NCBI RefSeq assembly: GCF_003669015.1
Contig: NZ_CP033069.1
Location: 4,722,501-4,786,500, forward strand
DNA: 64,000 bases
Source of the DNA: Acidovorax sp. 1608163
GTDB taxonomy: Bacteria > Pseudomonadota > Gammaproteobacteria > Burkholderiales > Burkholderiaceae_C
Direction: 5' to 3'
Part shown: positions 9,019 to 22,629 of the stretch, one piece after another
How the letters are laid out: every line of letters starts with the position of its first letter
Position numbering within the stretch: the first letter of the stretch is position 1
Notes under the pieces: model-generated
What the model was told of the DNA's origin: nothing
Databases searched by the model: none
The model's input: the letters and a program-made list of their open reading frames with translations, nothing else
Program-made: the position numbers and the translations under genes

Positions 9019-10391
9019 TCACGTGCACTCCTGGTCCACCCAATACCCCGCCCGAAACCACTGCCCGTTGATATTGAGGTCCCAGCGCCAGTCAAAAATC
9101 GGCTCATAGCTCATGCTGCCCGGCGATGGCGTGTCAATGCGCAAGATGTCGAGCACGCCGTCGCGGTCCAGGTCGATTTCATGCACCAGCACGGCCGACG
9201 CCTTGTGCTGCGGCTTGGGCCGCTCGGGGGCTCTGCGGGGATCATCCAGCTGGTGGGGTAACGCTGGGTCTTGACCTTCACGGCGTCGGACGGCAGCTTG
9301 CCGGGTACCACCAACCGCACCAGCACTTCAGCCGTGTCTGACAGCTTGGCGTAGCCGCGCACGGGGGCCGTTTCATCGTCGCGTGGGTCGTCCAAGCCTT
9401 TGTCTGGGTAGTGGCCGCCGCAGTAGTGGGCTTCGTTGCTGATATTCCAATACCGTTGGCTCAAGCTGCGTGCGCCCACCAGGCCCTGGTGGGTGACGGA
9501 ATAGAAGGTGAGCGCGGGGGCAAAGGCCTGATCGGCCAAGCCCACATCCCAAAAGCCAATGATGTAGTCAATCTCCGGCCCCTGGTGGCGGGTGAAGGTG
9601 CCATAAGGCCCACCTTTGGGGATGACGCTGATGCGCGTGCCCGCCACCGCGGCCAGGCCGTCGGCATCGGTTTCGTGCAGCAGGGCCACGCTGGTGTGGC
9701 TGCGAAAGTGCGACGGCGCAATAGCGGGCAAGGTGGGCTTGGTGGCCAGGGGGGCCATGGCGGGGATGTTGTCCACGGCGCGGGTGGCCAGTTTCACATC
9801 GTCCAGCGGGTTGACAGGGCGGCCCCGGTCGATTTCCTGCTCGGGCCGCAGTTGCACGCCAGCGCGCAGCAGTTTCTTGGCGGCCTCAAACTCGGGGCGC
9901 ACGGGGTATTGCACCGGCATTTCGGGCGTGTGGCTTTTGACCAGCGCAGGCCACTGCAGCGCAGGCGGGCGCGGCAGGGCATTGCCGTAGGCGCGCAAGC
10001 GGTTAGGCGATGGCGCGACCCAGAAGGCGCGGGCGGCGTCTTTACCGGCCTGGGCCAGCGTAAGGGGCTTGTCCGCCAACAGGTTGCAGGCCACGTGGGC
10101 CTGCAAGGGCTCGGGCAACGGCGGGCCCAGGCGCGCATCGCCTGCGTAGAGCACGGCGCACCAGCCATCGCGTTCGGTGAGCTGCTGCAGCACCGTGTTG
10201 GCGGGCACCTGGGCCACGATGCGAGACTGCGGCTGGGCCGACTCGCGCAGGTTGACCCATGAGCCCTGCACGTAGCGCGGTTTGGCAGGCGCCACGCCTG
10301 GCGCCGTCTGCTGGGCGCTGGCGGGCGACAGGCAACACAAGGACGCCCAGAGGGCAACAACAGACAAACGAAAGCGTTCGGGGTGCAGCAT
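9019..10391 (-). pseudogene. Secreted SH3b-domain protein, frame broken near its C-terminus
   Basis: The protein starts MLHPERFRLSVVALWASLCC with a signal peptide cut near SAQQTAPG. It continues with a bacterial SH3-like segment (YVQGSWVNLRESAQPQSRIV, then QLTERDGWCAVLYAG), common in cell-wall-associated proteins. At the run GGGG (9255-9258, plus strand) one base appears to be missing. Adding it restores a reading frame ending HEIDLDRDGVLDILRID, then DWRWDLNINGQWFRAGYW and ECT, giving about 457 residues. The restored tail has a DxDxDG calcium loop and completes the domain, so the published frame end at 9111 is not credible. Real mutation or sequencing error cannot be distinguished here. Confidence 0.75.
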
Positions 10392-10540
10392 GGTCGGTTC
10401 GCGGGTGGGTCGCAAAGGGAACGCGCCCCACAGGCCCGCAGGCGCGTGGTGAAGGGCGCCGTGGCATCGTAGTGCAAGGTGTGAACACCTCGCAATGGCG
10501 CGTTGCGCTCCCGCCTCGGCCACCCACTCAGTGCACCGCC

Positions 10541-11575
10541 TTACCGCTTGAAGAACCCCGTGGCCGAGGCCTTCCACTTGTCCACGGTGTCAGCGCCTGC
10601 GGCCAACAGGGGCTTGGCACCCGACGCGTCGGCCGCGCCCGCTGCGGCATCGTGGCCGCCATCGGGCAGTGCTGCAGCCGCTGCCGCGGCTGGCAATGCC
10701 TTGGCTTCACGGTCGTACTGGCCTGCCAGGATCTGGCGGTAGGCATCGCTGTGCGCGTACTCTTTGAGGGCCTTCAGGCGCAGCGGAATGAAGGGGTGGG
10801 TGGTGCTGGAGTTTTCGAGGATCGACACCAGCAGCACCAGTTTGTTGACCTCTTTGTGGGCCTCGGTCTGTGCAATGGTTTCTTCGATGTTGCGCTCGTC
10901 CTCGTACCCCGCCACCTTGCCCGAAAGCTGGGCCAGCGCGCTCAGGCCAGGGGCGGCATCTTGCACGCACAGCAGGCCCGCACGGTCGCAGGTGAATTCG
11001 GCGCGGCGGTACCACTCCCAGTAGGCCAGCAGCAGCGGTATGCGCAGCAGGCCCACACCGGGGATGGGCACGACGGACGACAGGATGTCCCAGTAGCGGA
11101 TCAGCATGTCGCCCAGCTGGCGGTACAGGCCATGCGCGGCCTTGATGTGGCCGATTTCGTGGCCGATGACAAAGCACAGCTCGTCGGGCGTGAGGGCCTC
11201 GACCAAGGCGCTGTGCAGCACGATGCAGGTGCGCCGCTGGCCCGAGGTGTAGGCGTTCATCTCCGGGTTGGTGGTGATGTACACATCAGGCACCTTGCAC
11301 GAGAGGATGGCGCAGCAGCGCTCGACCAGTGCAAACAACGAGCCATAGTTATTTGCATTGACCCGCACCATCTGCTCGTTGTTGTTGAGGTGGGTGATCT
11401 GCTCGGAGAAATTGGCGTCCAGCCAGGCCAGCAACGGACCGGCGCCGGGGATGGCCTTGAGCGCGGCCAGGGCCTCCTGGTCACCGGGGTAGGTGAACGC
11501 GGTGTAGGAGATGTCGGAGAGAACGACCTGGTGGCTGGAGTACACCAGGGCATCGGCGTGTTTGATGGCGGGCAT
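10541..11575 (-). CDS. M48-family zinc metallopeptidase
   Basis: The predicted 344-residue protein carries the zinc-binding HEIGH motif within CFVIGHEIGHIKAAHG near residue 140 and the third-ligand region RRAEFTCDRAGLLC near residue 190, the canonical M48 arrangement. A hydrophobic stretch (SSVVPIPGVGLLRIPLLLAYW) lies between them and may contact the membrane. There is no signal peptide. The C-terminal 50 residues are Ala-rich and low complexity. M48 enzymes act in protein quality control. A second, unrelated-looking M48 lipoprotein is at 59212-60042. Confidence 0.85.
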   Translation of the reverse strand: MPAIKHADALVYSSHQVVLSDISYTAFTYPGDQEALAALKAIPGAGPLLAWLDANFSEQITHLNNNEQMVRVNANNYGSLFALVERCCAILSCKVPDVYITTNPEMNAYTSGQRRTCIVLHSALVEALTPDELCFVIGHEIGHIKAAHGLYRQLGDMLIRYWDILSSVVPIPGVGLLRIPLLLAYWEWYRRAEFTCDRAGLLCVQDAAPGLSALAQLSGKVAGYEDERNIEETIAQTEAHKEVNKLVLLVSILENSSTTHPFIPLRLKALKEYAHSDAYRQILAGQYDREAKALPAAAAAAALPDGGHDAAAGAADASGAKPLLAAGADTVDKWKASATGFFKR

Positions 11576-11772
11576 GGATCGCTTTCTGTGGGAAGGTCTC
11601 AGAGCCGCGATTGTTGCCAGCCCCTGCGGGCTCGCAGGGGCCTGCGCCCGTCAGAAACGCCAGTGCAGTGAACTAGTTCCGCATTGGCCCATTGAATACC
11701 TCGCACATGGGGCACACCGTTGCGTGCGGGCATCACACGGCGGCCCCAGGCGGCATCGCCGCCTTGCCGGGA

Positions 11773-13224
11773 TCAATGCGCGGCGAGTGCCGCTTCGGCC
11801 GGTGCAGCGGGTGCCGCTGTGGGTTGCGACTCGATCACACGGGCCAGCAAGGCGCCGCTGTAGAGCGCAGGCAGCGGAATCCACACGCGCACGGGGCTGC
11901 CCTGGGCCACTTGCACCGGCTGGCCTTCCAGGTTGCGCATCTCCTGCAGCCGCACGGTGATGTTTCCGCTGGGGTGCACCACTTCGATCAGGTCGCCCAC
12001 GGCGAAGTGGTTCTTGGTTTCCACAAGCACCCAGTCTCCCGACAGGCCCGCTTCGGCAATGCCCTCGGTGCCCAGCACCTCGCCCACATACTGGCTGCGC
12101 TGCGTGAGCGAGTGGCCGCTGATGTAGTTTTGGTAGTCGTTGCTGGGGCGGCGCTCCAGCAGGCCGCCGGTGTAGCCCCGGTTGGACAGGCCTTCGAGCT
12201 CAATCAGCAACTCAGGGTTGAAAGGGCGGCCCGCCACGGCGTCGTCGATCGCGCGGCGGTACACCTGGGCGGTGCGGGCCACGTAGTACAGGCTCTTGGT
12301 GCGGCCTTCGATCTTGAGTGAATCGACACCGATCTGCGCCAGGCGCGCCACGTGCTCCACCGCGCGCAGATCCTTGCTGTTCATGATGTACGTGCCGTGC
12401 TCGTCCTCCATGATGGGCATCATCTGCCCGGGGCGGCCGGCTTCCTCGATGAGATAGACCTTGTCGGCCTTGGGGTGGCGCCCGCCGTTGCCGGTGGTCG
12501 ATGCAAAGGCCTGTTCGGCCTTCTGCTGCGCGGCCTCGAAGTTGAAGTCGCCCTCCATCTTCTGCGCAATGGCTTCGCCGGTGGTGGCGTCGATGTCGGC
12601 GTCGTGGGTGGCGTAGTTCCAGCGGCAGGCGTTGGTGCAGGTGCCCTGGTTGGGGTCGCGGTGGTTGAAGTAGCCGCTGAGCAAACACCGGCCCGAGTAC
12701 GCGATGCACAGCGCGCCGTGCACGAACACTTCCAGCTCCATGTCGGGGCATTCCTGGCGGATTTTCTCGATCTCGTCCAGGCTCAGTTCGCGCGAGAGGA
12801 TGACGCGCTCCACGCCCATCTTCTGCCAGAACTTCACGGCCGCCCAGTTGGTGGTGTTGGCCTGCACCGAGAGGTGAATCACCTGCTCGGGCCACTTCTC
12901 CTTGACCATCATGATCAGGCCCGCGTCGGCCATGATGAGGGCGTCGGGCTGGCAGTCGATGACGGGTTCGATGTCGCGCAGGTAGGTGCGGATCTTGTCG
13001 TTGTGCGCAATCAGGTTGCTGGTCACAAAGAACTTCTTGCCGCGTGCGTGCGCCTCGTCAATGCCTTGCTTGATCTGCTCCAGACGGAACTCGTTGTTGC
13101 GCGCGCGCAGGCTGTAGCGCGGCTGGCCTGCGTACACGGCGTCGGCGCCAAAGTCGTAGGCGGCGCGCATCTTGTCGAGCGAGCCAGCAGGCAACAGCAG
13201 TTCGGGGGCTTTGAGGGTGGTCAT
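11773..13224 (-). CDS. trhP: TrhP/YegQ-family U32 protein, tRNA U34 hydroxylation
   Basis: The 483-residue product closely follows E. coli YegQ (TrhP), which with iron-sulfur chemistry and prephenate-derived input forms 5-hydroxyuridine at tRNA position 34. Family landmarks are PELLLPAGSLDKMRAAYDFG at the N-terminus, YAGQPRYSLRARNNEF, and the cysteine cluster HGALCIAYSGRCLLSGY, then GTCTNACRW. EDEHGTYIMNSKDLRA and LKIEGRTKS follow. I chose the ATG of MTTLKAPELL; an upstream in-frame TTG adds four residues. It is not the longer rRNA enzyme RlhA. It lies 34 bp downstream of ttcA, so the two tRNA modifiers are probably co-transcribed. Confidence 0.88.
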   Translation of the reverse strand: MTTLKAPELLLPAGSLDKMRAAYDFGADAVYAGQPRYSLRARNNEFRLEQIKQGIDEAHARGKKFFVTSNLIAHNDKIRTYLRDIEPVIDCQPDALIMADAGLIMMVKEKWPEQVIHLSVQANTTNWAAVKFWQKMGVERVILSRELSLDEIEKIRQECPDMELEVFVHGALCIAYSGRCLLSGYFNHRDPNQGTCTNACRWNYATHDADIDATTGEAIAQKMEGDFNFEAAQQKAEQAFASTTGNGGRHPKADKVYLIEEAGRPGQMMPIMEDEHGTYIMNSKDLRAVEHVARLAQIGVDSLKIEGRTKSLYYVARTAQVYRRAIDDAVAGRPFNPELLIELEGLSNRGYTGGLLERRPSNDYQNYISGHSLTQRSQYVGEVLGTEGIAEAGLSGDWVLVETKNHFAVGDLIEVVHPSGNITVRLQEMRNLEGQPVQVAQGSPVRVWIPLPALYSGALLARVIESQPTAAPAAPAEAALAAH

Positions 13225-13258
13225 GGGGTGGCCCAATCTAAAAATCGTCGGTGTCAGG

Positions 13259-14221
13259 TCAGCGGGGCATCACCGATAGGCCCGCGAGGGTGCCAACGGC
13301 CTGCGGAAACTCTTCGGCGTCGAAGGCCTTGTCGCCATCGGCGTCGGCCATGCCATTGGGCACCATGCCCTTGAAGTCGAATTGGCGCGTGTCCATGAAG
13401 TGCGAGGGCACCAAGTTGCGCAGGGCCACGGCCATGTTCTCGATGCGCCCGGGATACAGCTGCTGCCAGTCGCGCAGCATCTGGCCGATCTGCTTGCGCT
13501 GCAGGTTCTCCTGGTTGCCGCACAACGAGCAGGGGATGATGGGAAACTGCTGGATCTCGGCCCAGCGGGTCAGGTCGCTCTCGGCCACATAGGCCAGGGG
13601 GCGGATGATGAGGTGGTCGCCCCGGTCGCTCTGCACCTTGGGCGGCATGCCCTTGAGCTTGCCGCCAAAGAACATGTTCAAAAAGAAGGTCTGCAGCATG
13701 TCGTCACGGTGGTGGCCGAGTGCAATTTTGGTGCAGCCCAACTCGTCGGCCACGCGGTACAAAATGCCCCGGCGCAGGCGGCTGCACAGGCTGCACATGG
13801 TCTTGCCCTCGGGGATGTGCTCTTTGACGACGCTGTAGGTGTCCTGCGTTTCGATATGAAAGGGCACACCCACCTTCGCGAGGTAGTCGGGCAGCACATG
13901 GGCCGGAAAGCCGGGCTGCTTCTGGTCGAGGTTGACGGCCACCAGTTCAAAGCGGTGGCCGTTGCGCTGCTGCAGCTTGTGCAACACGTCGAGCAGACCA
14001 TAGCTGTCCTTGCCGCCCGAGACGCACACCATCACCTTGTCACCGTCTTCGATCAGGCCAAAGTCGCCAATGGCCTGGGCCACCTGGCGCACCAGGCGCT
14101 TTTCGAGCTTGATGGCTTCGCGCTCGGCCGCAGGGTCTGCCGACGGCTCAGCAGCGGGCGCAGCATGGCTCGCATCGGTGGGCAAAGCAGCGGCAAAAGG
14201 GGTTTCAGCGGTGGAGAGCAT
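13259..14221 (-). CDS. ttcA: tRNA 2-thiocytidine(32) synthetase TtcA
   Basis: TtcA thiolates C32 of certain tRNAs using ATP and a [4Fe-4S] cluster. The 320-residue protein has the PP-loop SGGKDS near residue 70, the first CxxC in [13 protein letters not shown] near residue 145, and the second in [16 protein letters not shown] near residue 235, all diagnostic. The N-terminal 35 residues are Ala/Pro-rich and probably disordered. It precedes trhP on the same strand with a 34-bp gap, forming a likely tRNA-modification operon. Confidence 0.95.
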   Translation of the reverse strand: MLSTAETPFAAALPTDASHAAPAAEPSADPAAEREAIKLEKRLVRQVAQAIGDFGLIEDGDKVMVCVSGGKDSYGLLDVLHKLQQRNGHRFELVAVNLDQKQPGFPAHVLPDYLAKVGVPFHIETQDTYSVVKEHIPEGKTMCSLCSRLRRGILYRVADELGCTKIALGHHRDDMLQTFFLNMFFGGKLKGMPPKVQSDRGDHLIIRPLAYVAESDLTRWAEIQQFPIIPCSLCGNQENLQRKQIGQMLRDWQQLYPGRIENMAVALRNLVPSHFMDTRQFDFKGMVPNGMADADGDKAFDAEEFPQAVGTLAGLSVMPR

Positions 14222-14547
14222 GGATCAAGGCAGTGGGGGCCCGCAGGGCGGTAGCAAGGCACAAGCAGGGCAAAAAAGCCGCCAACGCGGCACAGGGGCC
14301 GCCGCCCCAACACCATGCCTGTGGGCATCGCGCAATCAGGGTGGCAGTGGCAAGGCCCTTTGCCTGTGGATTGTCAGCTATGTTTTTAATAGCTGCCAGC
14401 GCTTACCAATCAAGCGCTGGAGCCGTATTTTCTTACAAACCCGGTTTTTCTCAAACATGGCGGGCGCAAAACCGGGTTGAGGCCAGTGGCTCCATCCACA
14501 GCAAGGCCCGCTTGGCGCCTGACGGGGCGCCAGTCCTGTCGGCCCTG
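14222..14547. other. 326-bp gap holding a dispersed repeat and the ttcA promoter region
   Basis: No gene is supported here. The main landmark is the repeat copy at 14377-14431. The 150 bp nearest ttcA should contain its promoter, but no convincing -35/-10 pair stands out. Confidence 0.5.
14377..14431. repeat. Dispersed TAGCTGCTAGCGCTT repeat, copy 2
   Basis: The element reads GCTATGTTTTTAATAGCTGC, then CAGCGCTTACCAATCAAGCG and CTGGAGCCGTATTTT. It lies downstream of the metH fragment on the minus strand and upstream of ttcA. Confidence 0.85.
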
Positions 14548-15612
<1,065 letters not shown>

Positions 15613-15682
15613 CCCTCCATTGTAGAAACCACCCCAAGGCAAACGGCTGAATCGCCCCTATTGAGGCAATAACCGTCATATA

Positions 15683-15703
15683 TGATCCCCCGCGCCGGGA
15701 TCA
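15683..15703. promoter_or_regulatory. Perfect 7-7-7 inverted repeat before the lipoprotein pair
   Basis: TGATCCC and GGGATCA are separated by CCGCGCC, 52 bp upstream of the first lipoprotein gene and in the gap shared with divergent metH. It could be an operator or a 5' UTR hairpin. Confidence 0.35.
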
Positions 15704-15755
15704 GCCACGGCAAAAACAATTCTCTAACAAGACACGAAAGAGGGGGAACCGCTAC

Positions 15756-16337
15756 ATGCAGTCCAAACGCTCGATGTCCATGGCACTGCCATTGGCCGCA
15801 CTTACATGCATTTTTTTGGTCGGTTGCGCTGGCCCTGCGCCCAACTACGCGCCATCAATTGACAACGTTGAAAAACTGAAGAAAGCAGACGTTTCTGCCG
15901 CCAAGGTAGGGGTTTTTGACACCAAAGCAGGTATGCAAAACGCAGACGCCATTGGGTTGCGCGCAGCATCTCTGGTGTCTCCTGTCGGCAAAAACTATGG
16001 TGACTACTTGGCCGCCGCTTTGCGCGCAGAGCTGGAGATGGCCAAGCTGCATGCGCCAGCATCGCCTCTCGAGGTCTCGGGCAGACTGCTGCAAAACAAC
16101 ATTAACGCAGGTGGCATCAAAACCAATGATGGCGTCTTGGAAGCCCAGTTTGTTGTGAAGAACGGATCTGAGTTGCGCTACGACAAGGTCAAGAAGATCA
16201 CACGGCAGTGGGACGGTGCCTTCGCAGGAGCTGTCGCTATTCCACAAGCTGCAAACAATTACCCCCTGATGGTCCAGCAGCTTTTGGCCGAGCTGTTTGC
16301 CGATCCAGATTTCATCCGTGCACTGAAACAACGCTAA
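15756..16337 (+). CDS. Lipoprotein of unknown function
   Basis: The 193-residue protein has a short basic N-terminus, a hydrophobic segment and the lipobox FLVGC, with cysteine near residue 24, so it should be lipidated and periplasmic. GAGGGGGA upstream supports the ATG. The mature part (ADAIGLRAASLVSPVGKNYG, AALRAELEMAKLH, LEVSGRLLQNNI) resembles small periplasmic proteins that form part of an envelope assembly, but no family can be named. Nine bases separate it from a second lipoprotein gene, so the two are probably one operon. Confidence 0.8.
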   Translation: MQSKRSMSMALPLAALTCIFLVGCAGPAPNYAPSIDNVEKLKKADVSAAKVGVFDTKAGMQNADAIGLRAASLVSPVGKNYGDYLAAALRAELEMAKLHAPASPLEVSGRLLQNNINAGGIKTNDGVLEAQFVVKNGSELRYDKVKKITRQWDGAFAGAVAIPQAANNYPLMVQQLLAELFADPDFIRALKQR

Positions 16338-16346
16338 GAATTTGCC

Positions 16347-16943
16347 ATGTCCCAAAGATCTATTTTTCTCGCCTGTGGCCTCGCATTGACGCTCATTTTG
16401 GGAGGCTGTGCCCATCCCATCTCTATGGCGCCCAATCTGGAAGCGGTTAAAGCAACACCAGACCAAAACCTGCTTGCAAAGAAGGTGGGTTACCACATCT
16501 CTGCGGCATCCCAAACGCTCGAAGTAACAACACCAGGCGGTGGCGGCGACAAGGTGCGCTACTTCCCTTACCGCGATATTGAGCCCGGTTTGTACAAGGC
16601 ATTGGGCACCGTTTTCCGGGATGTAACCAAGATCAAAAACCCTGGGGATCTCGCTGAAGTACAGACCAGCGGAATCCAACTGCTCATCACGCCAGAAATC
16701 ACAACCAACTCATCTTCCGAAAGTGCGTTTACCTGGCCGCCTACGTCTTTCACCGTCGTACTCAACTGCCAGCTGAAAGACAATCAAGGCAAGACCCTGG
16801 ACACGGTCCGGGTGGAAGGTGTCGGCAAAGCTGAGTTTGCAGAGTTCAAAGCCAACTTCTCTTTGGCGGCAGTCCGGGCCAGCGAGGACGCGCTGAAGAA
16901 ACTCACGGTGGCCTTGCGGCAATCCAAGGCACTCGCAAAATAA
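16347..16943 (+). CDS. Second lipoprotein of the pair, unknown function
   Basis: The 198-residue protein begins MSQRSIFLACGLALTLILGGC, with a lipobox cysteine at residue 21. The mature domain is beta-rich (GYHISAASQTLEVTTPGGGG, IQLLITPEITTNSSSESAF, WPPTSFTVVLNCQLKDNQG). It follows the first lipoprotein after nine bases, with only a weak ribosome-binding site, suggesting coupled translation. The pair probably act together in the envelope; this is inference from arrangement alone. Confidence 0.8.
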   Translation: MSQRSIFLACGLALTLILGGCAHPISMAPNLEAVKATPDQNLLAKKVGYHISAASQTLEVTTPGGGGDKVRYFPYRDIEPGLYKALGTVFRDVTKIKNPGDLAEVQTSGIQLLITPEITTNSSSESAFTWPPTSFTVVLNCQLKDNQGKTLDTVRVEGVGKAEFAEFKANFSLAAVRASEDALKKLTVALRQSKALAK

Positions 16944-17337
16944 TCTTGCCCTGTGTGTCGCCCCCCGCGCCCCTGCACGGGGTGGCGACAGAGTTCTTCA
17001 TATCGCGGCGCGCCAAATGATGCAATGGCGCAAGCCGCGATGTCTCTGTGCCAAGAAAAAGTGCGGAGACATGGGTGTTCTCCCAGCATTCGCTCTGAAA
17101 CATCAGCCACCGATAGCATCGGTGTACCGGCCAAAACCGATCACCTGAGCCCACACTCCAGGCCCGGCCTCAACCAACTCTTGGCCATGGCCCGATCCGA
17201 CAGGTAGGTCCGGAACCGAGCGCACAATAAGCACTTGCTTTCACAAGCCATCGCGCAAAGCAGCAGCAGTAGATGCGGATGCCAAGCTCGCCCAAGCATC
17301 TTGACTGCACCATTCGCTGCTATCACACAGAGAGTCT
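16944..17337. other. 394-bp intergenic region with no supported gene
   Basis: The region between the lipoprotein pair and recQ has no open frame with convincing codon usage, no terminator hairpin with a T-tract and no repeat copy. It should contain the recQ promoter near its right end. Confidence 0.5.
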
Positions 17338-19203
17338 TTGAGTTTGTCCCCCGCACAGTCCGTACTACAAAGCGTCTTCGGTTACGAACAGTTCCGAGGC
17401 CCCCAGCAGGCCATCGTTGAGCATGTGATTGGCGGCAGCGATGCGCTGGTGCTGATGCCCACCGGGGGAGGCAAAAGCCTGTGCTACCAGGTGCCCGCCA
17501 TCGTGCGCCAGCAGCAGGGGCGTGGGGTGGCGATTGTGGTGTCGCCGCTGATTGCGCTGATGCACGACCAGGTGGGGGCGCTGCACGAGGCGGGGGTGAG
17601 CGCGGCGTTTCTCAACTCCACGCTGAGCTACGACGAGACGCAAGACATTGAGCTGCGCCTGCAAACCGGCGACATCACGCTGCTGTATGCCGCGCCCGAG
17701 CGGCTCAATACACCGCGTTTTCTGGGTTTGCTCGACAACCTTTACCAAGGCGGGCACCTGTCGCTGTTTGCGATTGACGAAGCGCATTGCGTGAGCCAAT
17801 GGGGGCACGACTTCCGGCCTGAATACCGGGCACTGTCGCTGCTGCACGAGCGCTATCCGCAGGTGCCGCGCATTGCCCTGACGGCCACGGCCGATGCCCT
17901 CACGCGCGAAGACATCATCGAGCGGCTGCAACTGCAGGACGCGCGCCTGTTCATCAGCAGCTTTGACCGGCCCAACATCCGTTACACCATCGTCGAGAAG
18001 AAAGACGCTACCACGCAACTGCTGCGCTTTATCGAACGCGAGCACGCCGGGGATGCGGGCGTGGTGTACTGCCAGTCGCGCAAGCGGGTGGAGGAGCTGG
18101 CCGCCACGCTGAGCGACGCGGGCATCAACGCCCTGCCCTACCACGCAGGCCTGGACGCCAAGGTGCGCCAGCGGCACCAAGACCGCTTTTTGCGCGAGGA
18201 AGGCGTGGTGATGGTGGCCACCATTGCGTTTGGCATGGGCATCGACAAGCCCGATGTGCGCTTTGTGGGGCATGTGGACATGCCCAAGAACATCGAGGGC
18301 TACTACCAGGAGACAGGCCGCGCTGGCCGCGATGGGTTGAACGCCGATGCCTGGATGGCCTATGGCCTGCAAGACGTGGTGAACCAGCGCCGCATGATCG
18401 ACGAGAGCCCGGCGGGCGAGGAGTTCAAACAGGCACTGCGCGGCAAACTCGATGCCCTGCTGGCCCTGGCCGAGGCCACCGACTGCCGCCGCGTGCGGCT
18501 GCTGGCCTACTTTGGAGAGGAGTCCACGCCCTGTGGCAATTGCGACAACTGCCTGAACCCACCCGCCGTGTGGGATGCCACGGACGCTGCCCGCAAGCTG
18601 CTGTCCACCATCTATCGCGTGCACCAGGCCAGCGGCATCAGCTTTGGCACTGGCCACATCATGGACATCCTGCGCGGCAAGAAGACCGAGAAGGTCGCGC
18701 AGTTTGGGCACGAGAAGATTTCCACCTTCGGCATTGGCGCCGACCTGACCGAGCCGCAGCTGCGCGGCGTGCTGCGCCAGCTCATCGCCACCGGTGCGGT
18801 GGGCTTGCAAAAGGTGATGCTGGACAGCGGCCACAGCTTTGACACGCTGTGCCTCACCGAAGGCTCACGCGCGGTGCTCAAGGGCGAGGTGCCGGTGCAG
18901 CTGCGCGAATCGGTGTCCTCCGCCCCCGCCAAACGCACGCGCAAGGCCAGCGCCCCCCCGGCTGCCGCCGCTAACCTGGGGCCGGATGCGCAGGTGCGCT
19001 TCATCAACCTCAAAGCCTGGCGCGCCGAGGTGGCCCGCGAGCACAACCTGCCCGCTTACGTCATCTTCCACGACGCCACGCTGGCAGCCATTGCAGAGCG
19101 CAGCCCCACCACACTGGAGGACCTGCAGGGCATCAGCGGCATGGGTGCCAAAAAGCTGGAGGCGTATGGGGCAGAGGTGCTGCGGGTGTGCGCTGGCAGC
19201 TAA
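17338..19203 (+). CDS. recQ: ATP-dependent DNA helicase RecQ
   Basis: RecQ is a 3'-5' helicase acting in recombination and fork repair. The 621-residue protein has the Q-motif [15 protein letters not shown], Walker [14 protein letters not shown] near residue 43, the DEAH box with its aromatic-rich loop [15 protein letters not shown] near residue 145, and motif [14 protein letters not shown] near residue 325. The RQC zinc cysteines are in [20 protein letters not shown], continuing NC. An HRDC domain occupies roughly the last 90 residues ([19 protein letters not shown]). The start appears to be TTG (17338) with only weak ribosome-binding sequence; no better ATG exists nearby. Confidence 0.95.
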   Translation: MSLSPAQSVLQSVFGYEQFRGPQQAIVEHVIGGSDALVLMPTGGGKSLCYQVPAIVRQQQGRGVAIVVSPLIALMHDQVGALHEAGVSAAFLNSTLSYDETQDIELRLQTGDITLLYAAPERLNTPRFLGLLDNLYQGGHLSLFAIDEAHCVSQWGHDFRPEYRALSLLHERYPQVPRIALTATADALTREDIIERLQLQDARLFISSFDRPNIRYTIVEKKDATTQLLRFIEREHAGDAGVVYCQSRKRVEELAATLSDAGINALPYHAGLDAKVRQRHQDRFLREEGVVMVATIAFGMGIDKPDVRFVGHVDMPKNIEGYYQETGRAGRDGLNADAWMAYGLQDVVNQRRMIDESPAGEEFKQALRGKLDALLALAEATDCRRVRLLAYFGEESTPCGNCDNCLNPPAVWDATDAARKLLSTIYRVHQASGISFGTGHIMDILRGKKTEKVAQFGHEKISTFGIGADLTEPQLRGVLRQLIATGAVGLQKVMLDSGHSFDTLCLTEGSRAVLKGEVPVQLRESVSSAPAKRTRKASAPPAAAANLGPDAQVRFINLKAWRAEVAREHNLPAYVIFHDATLAAIAERSPTTLEDLQGISGMGAKKLEAYGAEVLRVCAGS

Positions 19204-19393
19204 GAATCTGCTCAAAGCCTTGCATGGAGCCTGTGTACAACGGCGAAGTGATTGAACGAAGCAAGGCCAATCAGAGGCGAGTTGAGACACAGCATCGATC
19301 GGTTAACAATTTCTCACGGATGTGTGCAAAAACGGGTAAGGTGTGAAGTTTTGTAAACATTCATTCCAACCGTTTTGAGGGAGAGCTTTGCAC

Positions 19394-20260
19394 ATGTGGA
19401 AGAAGAAATTGATGACCGCAGCACTGCTGTGCAGCGCCGGTATGTCCTATGCGTTCATGCCTCAGGCAGGGACTTGGGTGGTGACTTCAGAGGTGGATGG
19501 CAAGCCGGGGCGTGGCTTGGCGATGGATGTACAGAACGACACACTGCTGATGCAGATGTATGCGTACGAGGCCAATAGCCAGCCTACGTTCTACTTGGCT
19601 GTAGGCAAGGTGGTGAACAACGCCGCGACGGCCCCCCTGGTGCGCTACACCGGCGGACGGTTCTTCGGCAGCAATGCCCGCTCTGGAGTGGAGGCAGGCA
19701 GCGCTGGCAACATGACCATCCGCTTCACCTCTGGCACCACGGGTTTTGTGCAGTTTCCCAATGAAACGGAAAAAGCCATTTCACGCTTTCAGTTTGGTTA
19801 CCCCGCTCAAGCCTCTAGCCTGCGGGGCTTGTGGGTATTCAACTCCATTGGCAGCGGCGTTGTGTCCACGGATGTGGTCGACTTGACCCAGGCGCAGGCT
19901 GCTACAGCCAATGGCAATGGTCTGATGGCCAGCGCCAACAACCTATTTGGCTGTGAGCACCAAATCCGCGGCACCCTCGCAGGCAATGTCGTATGCGTAT
20001 GGATAAATAGCAGCGGAGCATTGCAGCGAGGGTACGTACTGCAGTACAGCGTGAACGAGGGCGAAGGCTACTCATCCGCAGCCAACTCCAGCAGCCAGCA
20101 ACTTTTGGTGGTGCGGCGTCTCACCGACCCACGGGGTGTAGGTACCGGACTGACCATAAAAAGCGAGGAAAGCGGTGAGGGCACAGAAAGCCAGGCTGCA
20201 TCACCTGCCGCATTGGGGCAAGCGTTGGAGCTTTTAGCCACCCAAGGGCTGGCACCGTGA
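19394..20260 (+). CDS. Secreted beta-rich protein of unknown function
   Basis: The predicted 288-residue protein starts MWKKKLMTAALLCSAGMSYA, a clear signal peptide, with GGGAGAG upstream of the ATG. The mature part opens FMPQAGTWVVTSEVDGKPGR, a pattern of short beta strands, and contains one cysteine pair (GCEHQI and VVCVWI). It ends in a polar Ser/Glu-rich tail. It has its own terminator at 20323. It is probably periplasmic; no family is recognised. Confidence 0.75.
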   Translation: MWKKKLMTAALLCSAGMSYAFMPQAGTWVVTSEVDGKPGRGLAMDVQNDTLLMQMYAYEANSQPTFYLAVGKVVNNAATAPLVRYTGGRFFGSNARSGVEAGSAGNMTIRFTSGTTGFVQFPNETEKAISRFQFGYPAQASSLRGLWVFNSIGSGVVSTDVVDLTQAQAATANGNGLMASANNLFGCEHQIRGTLAGNVVCVWINSSGALQRGYVLQYSVNEGEGYSSAANSSSQQLLVVRRLTDPRGVGTGLTIKSEESGEGTESQAASPAALGQALELLATQGLAP

Positions 20261-20322
20261 ACCTGCGCTGAAGTCTGTTCAAAGCTTGCATTCGATCCAA
20301 AGACTTGATCAGCCAATGAAAA

Positions 20323-20351
20323 AGAGACTGCCATCGGCAGTCTCTTTTTTT
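20323..20351. terminator. Bidirectional intrinsic terminator between convergent genes
   Basis: A ten-base-pair stem, AGAGACTGCC / GGCAGTCTCT with an ATC loop, is flanked by an A-rich tract on the left and eight T residues on the right. It can therefore stop both the secreted-protein gene (plus) and icd (minus). Confidence 0.92.
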
Positions 20352-20391
20352 TGCCCTGGCACGGCGCCAGGGCGGTGGCACATGGGCGAGA

Positions 20392-22629
<2,238 letters not shown>

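Noticed and set aside
15613-15755. Cobalamin riboswitch before the metH fragment
   Set aside because: The gap is only about 140 bp and shows neither the B12-box nor the expected multi-stem fold.
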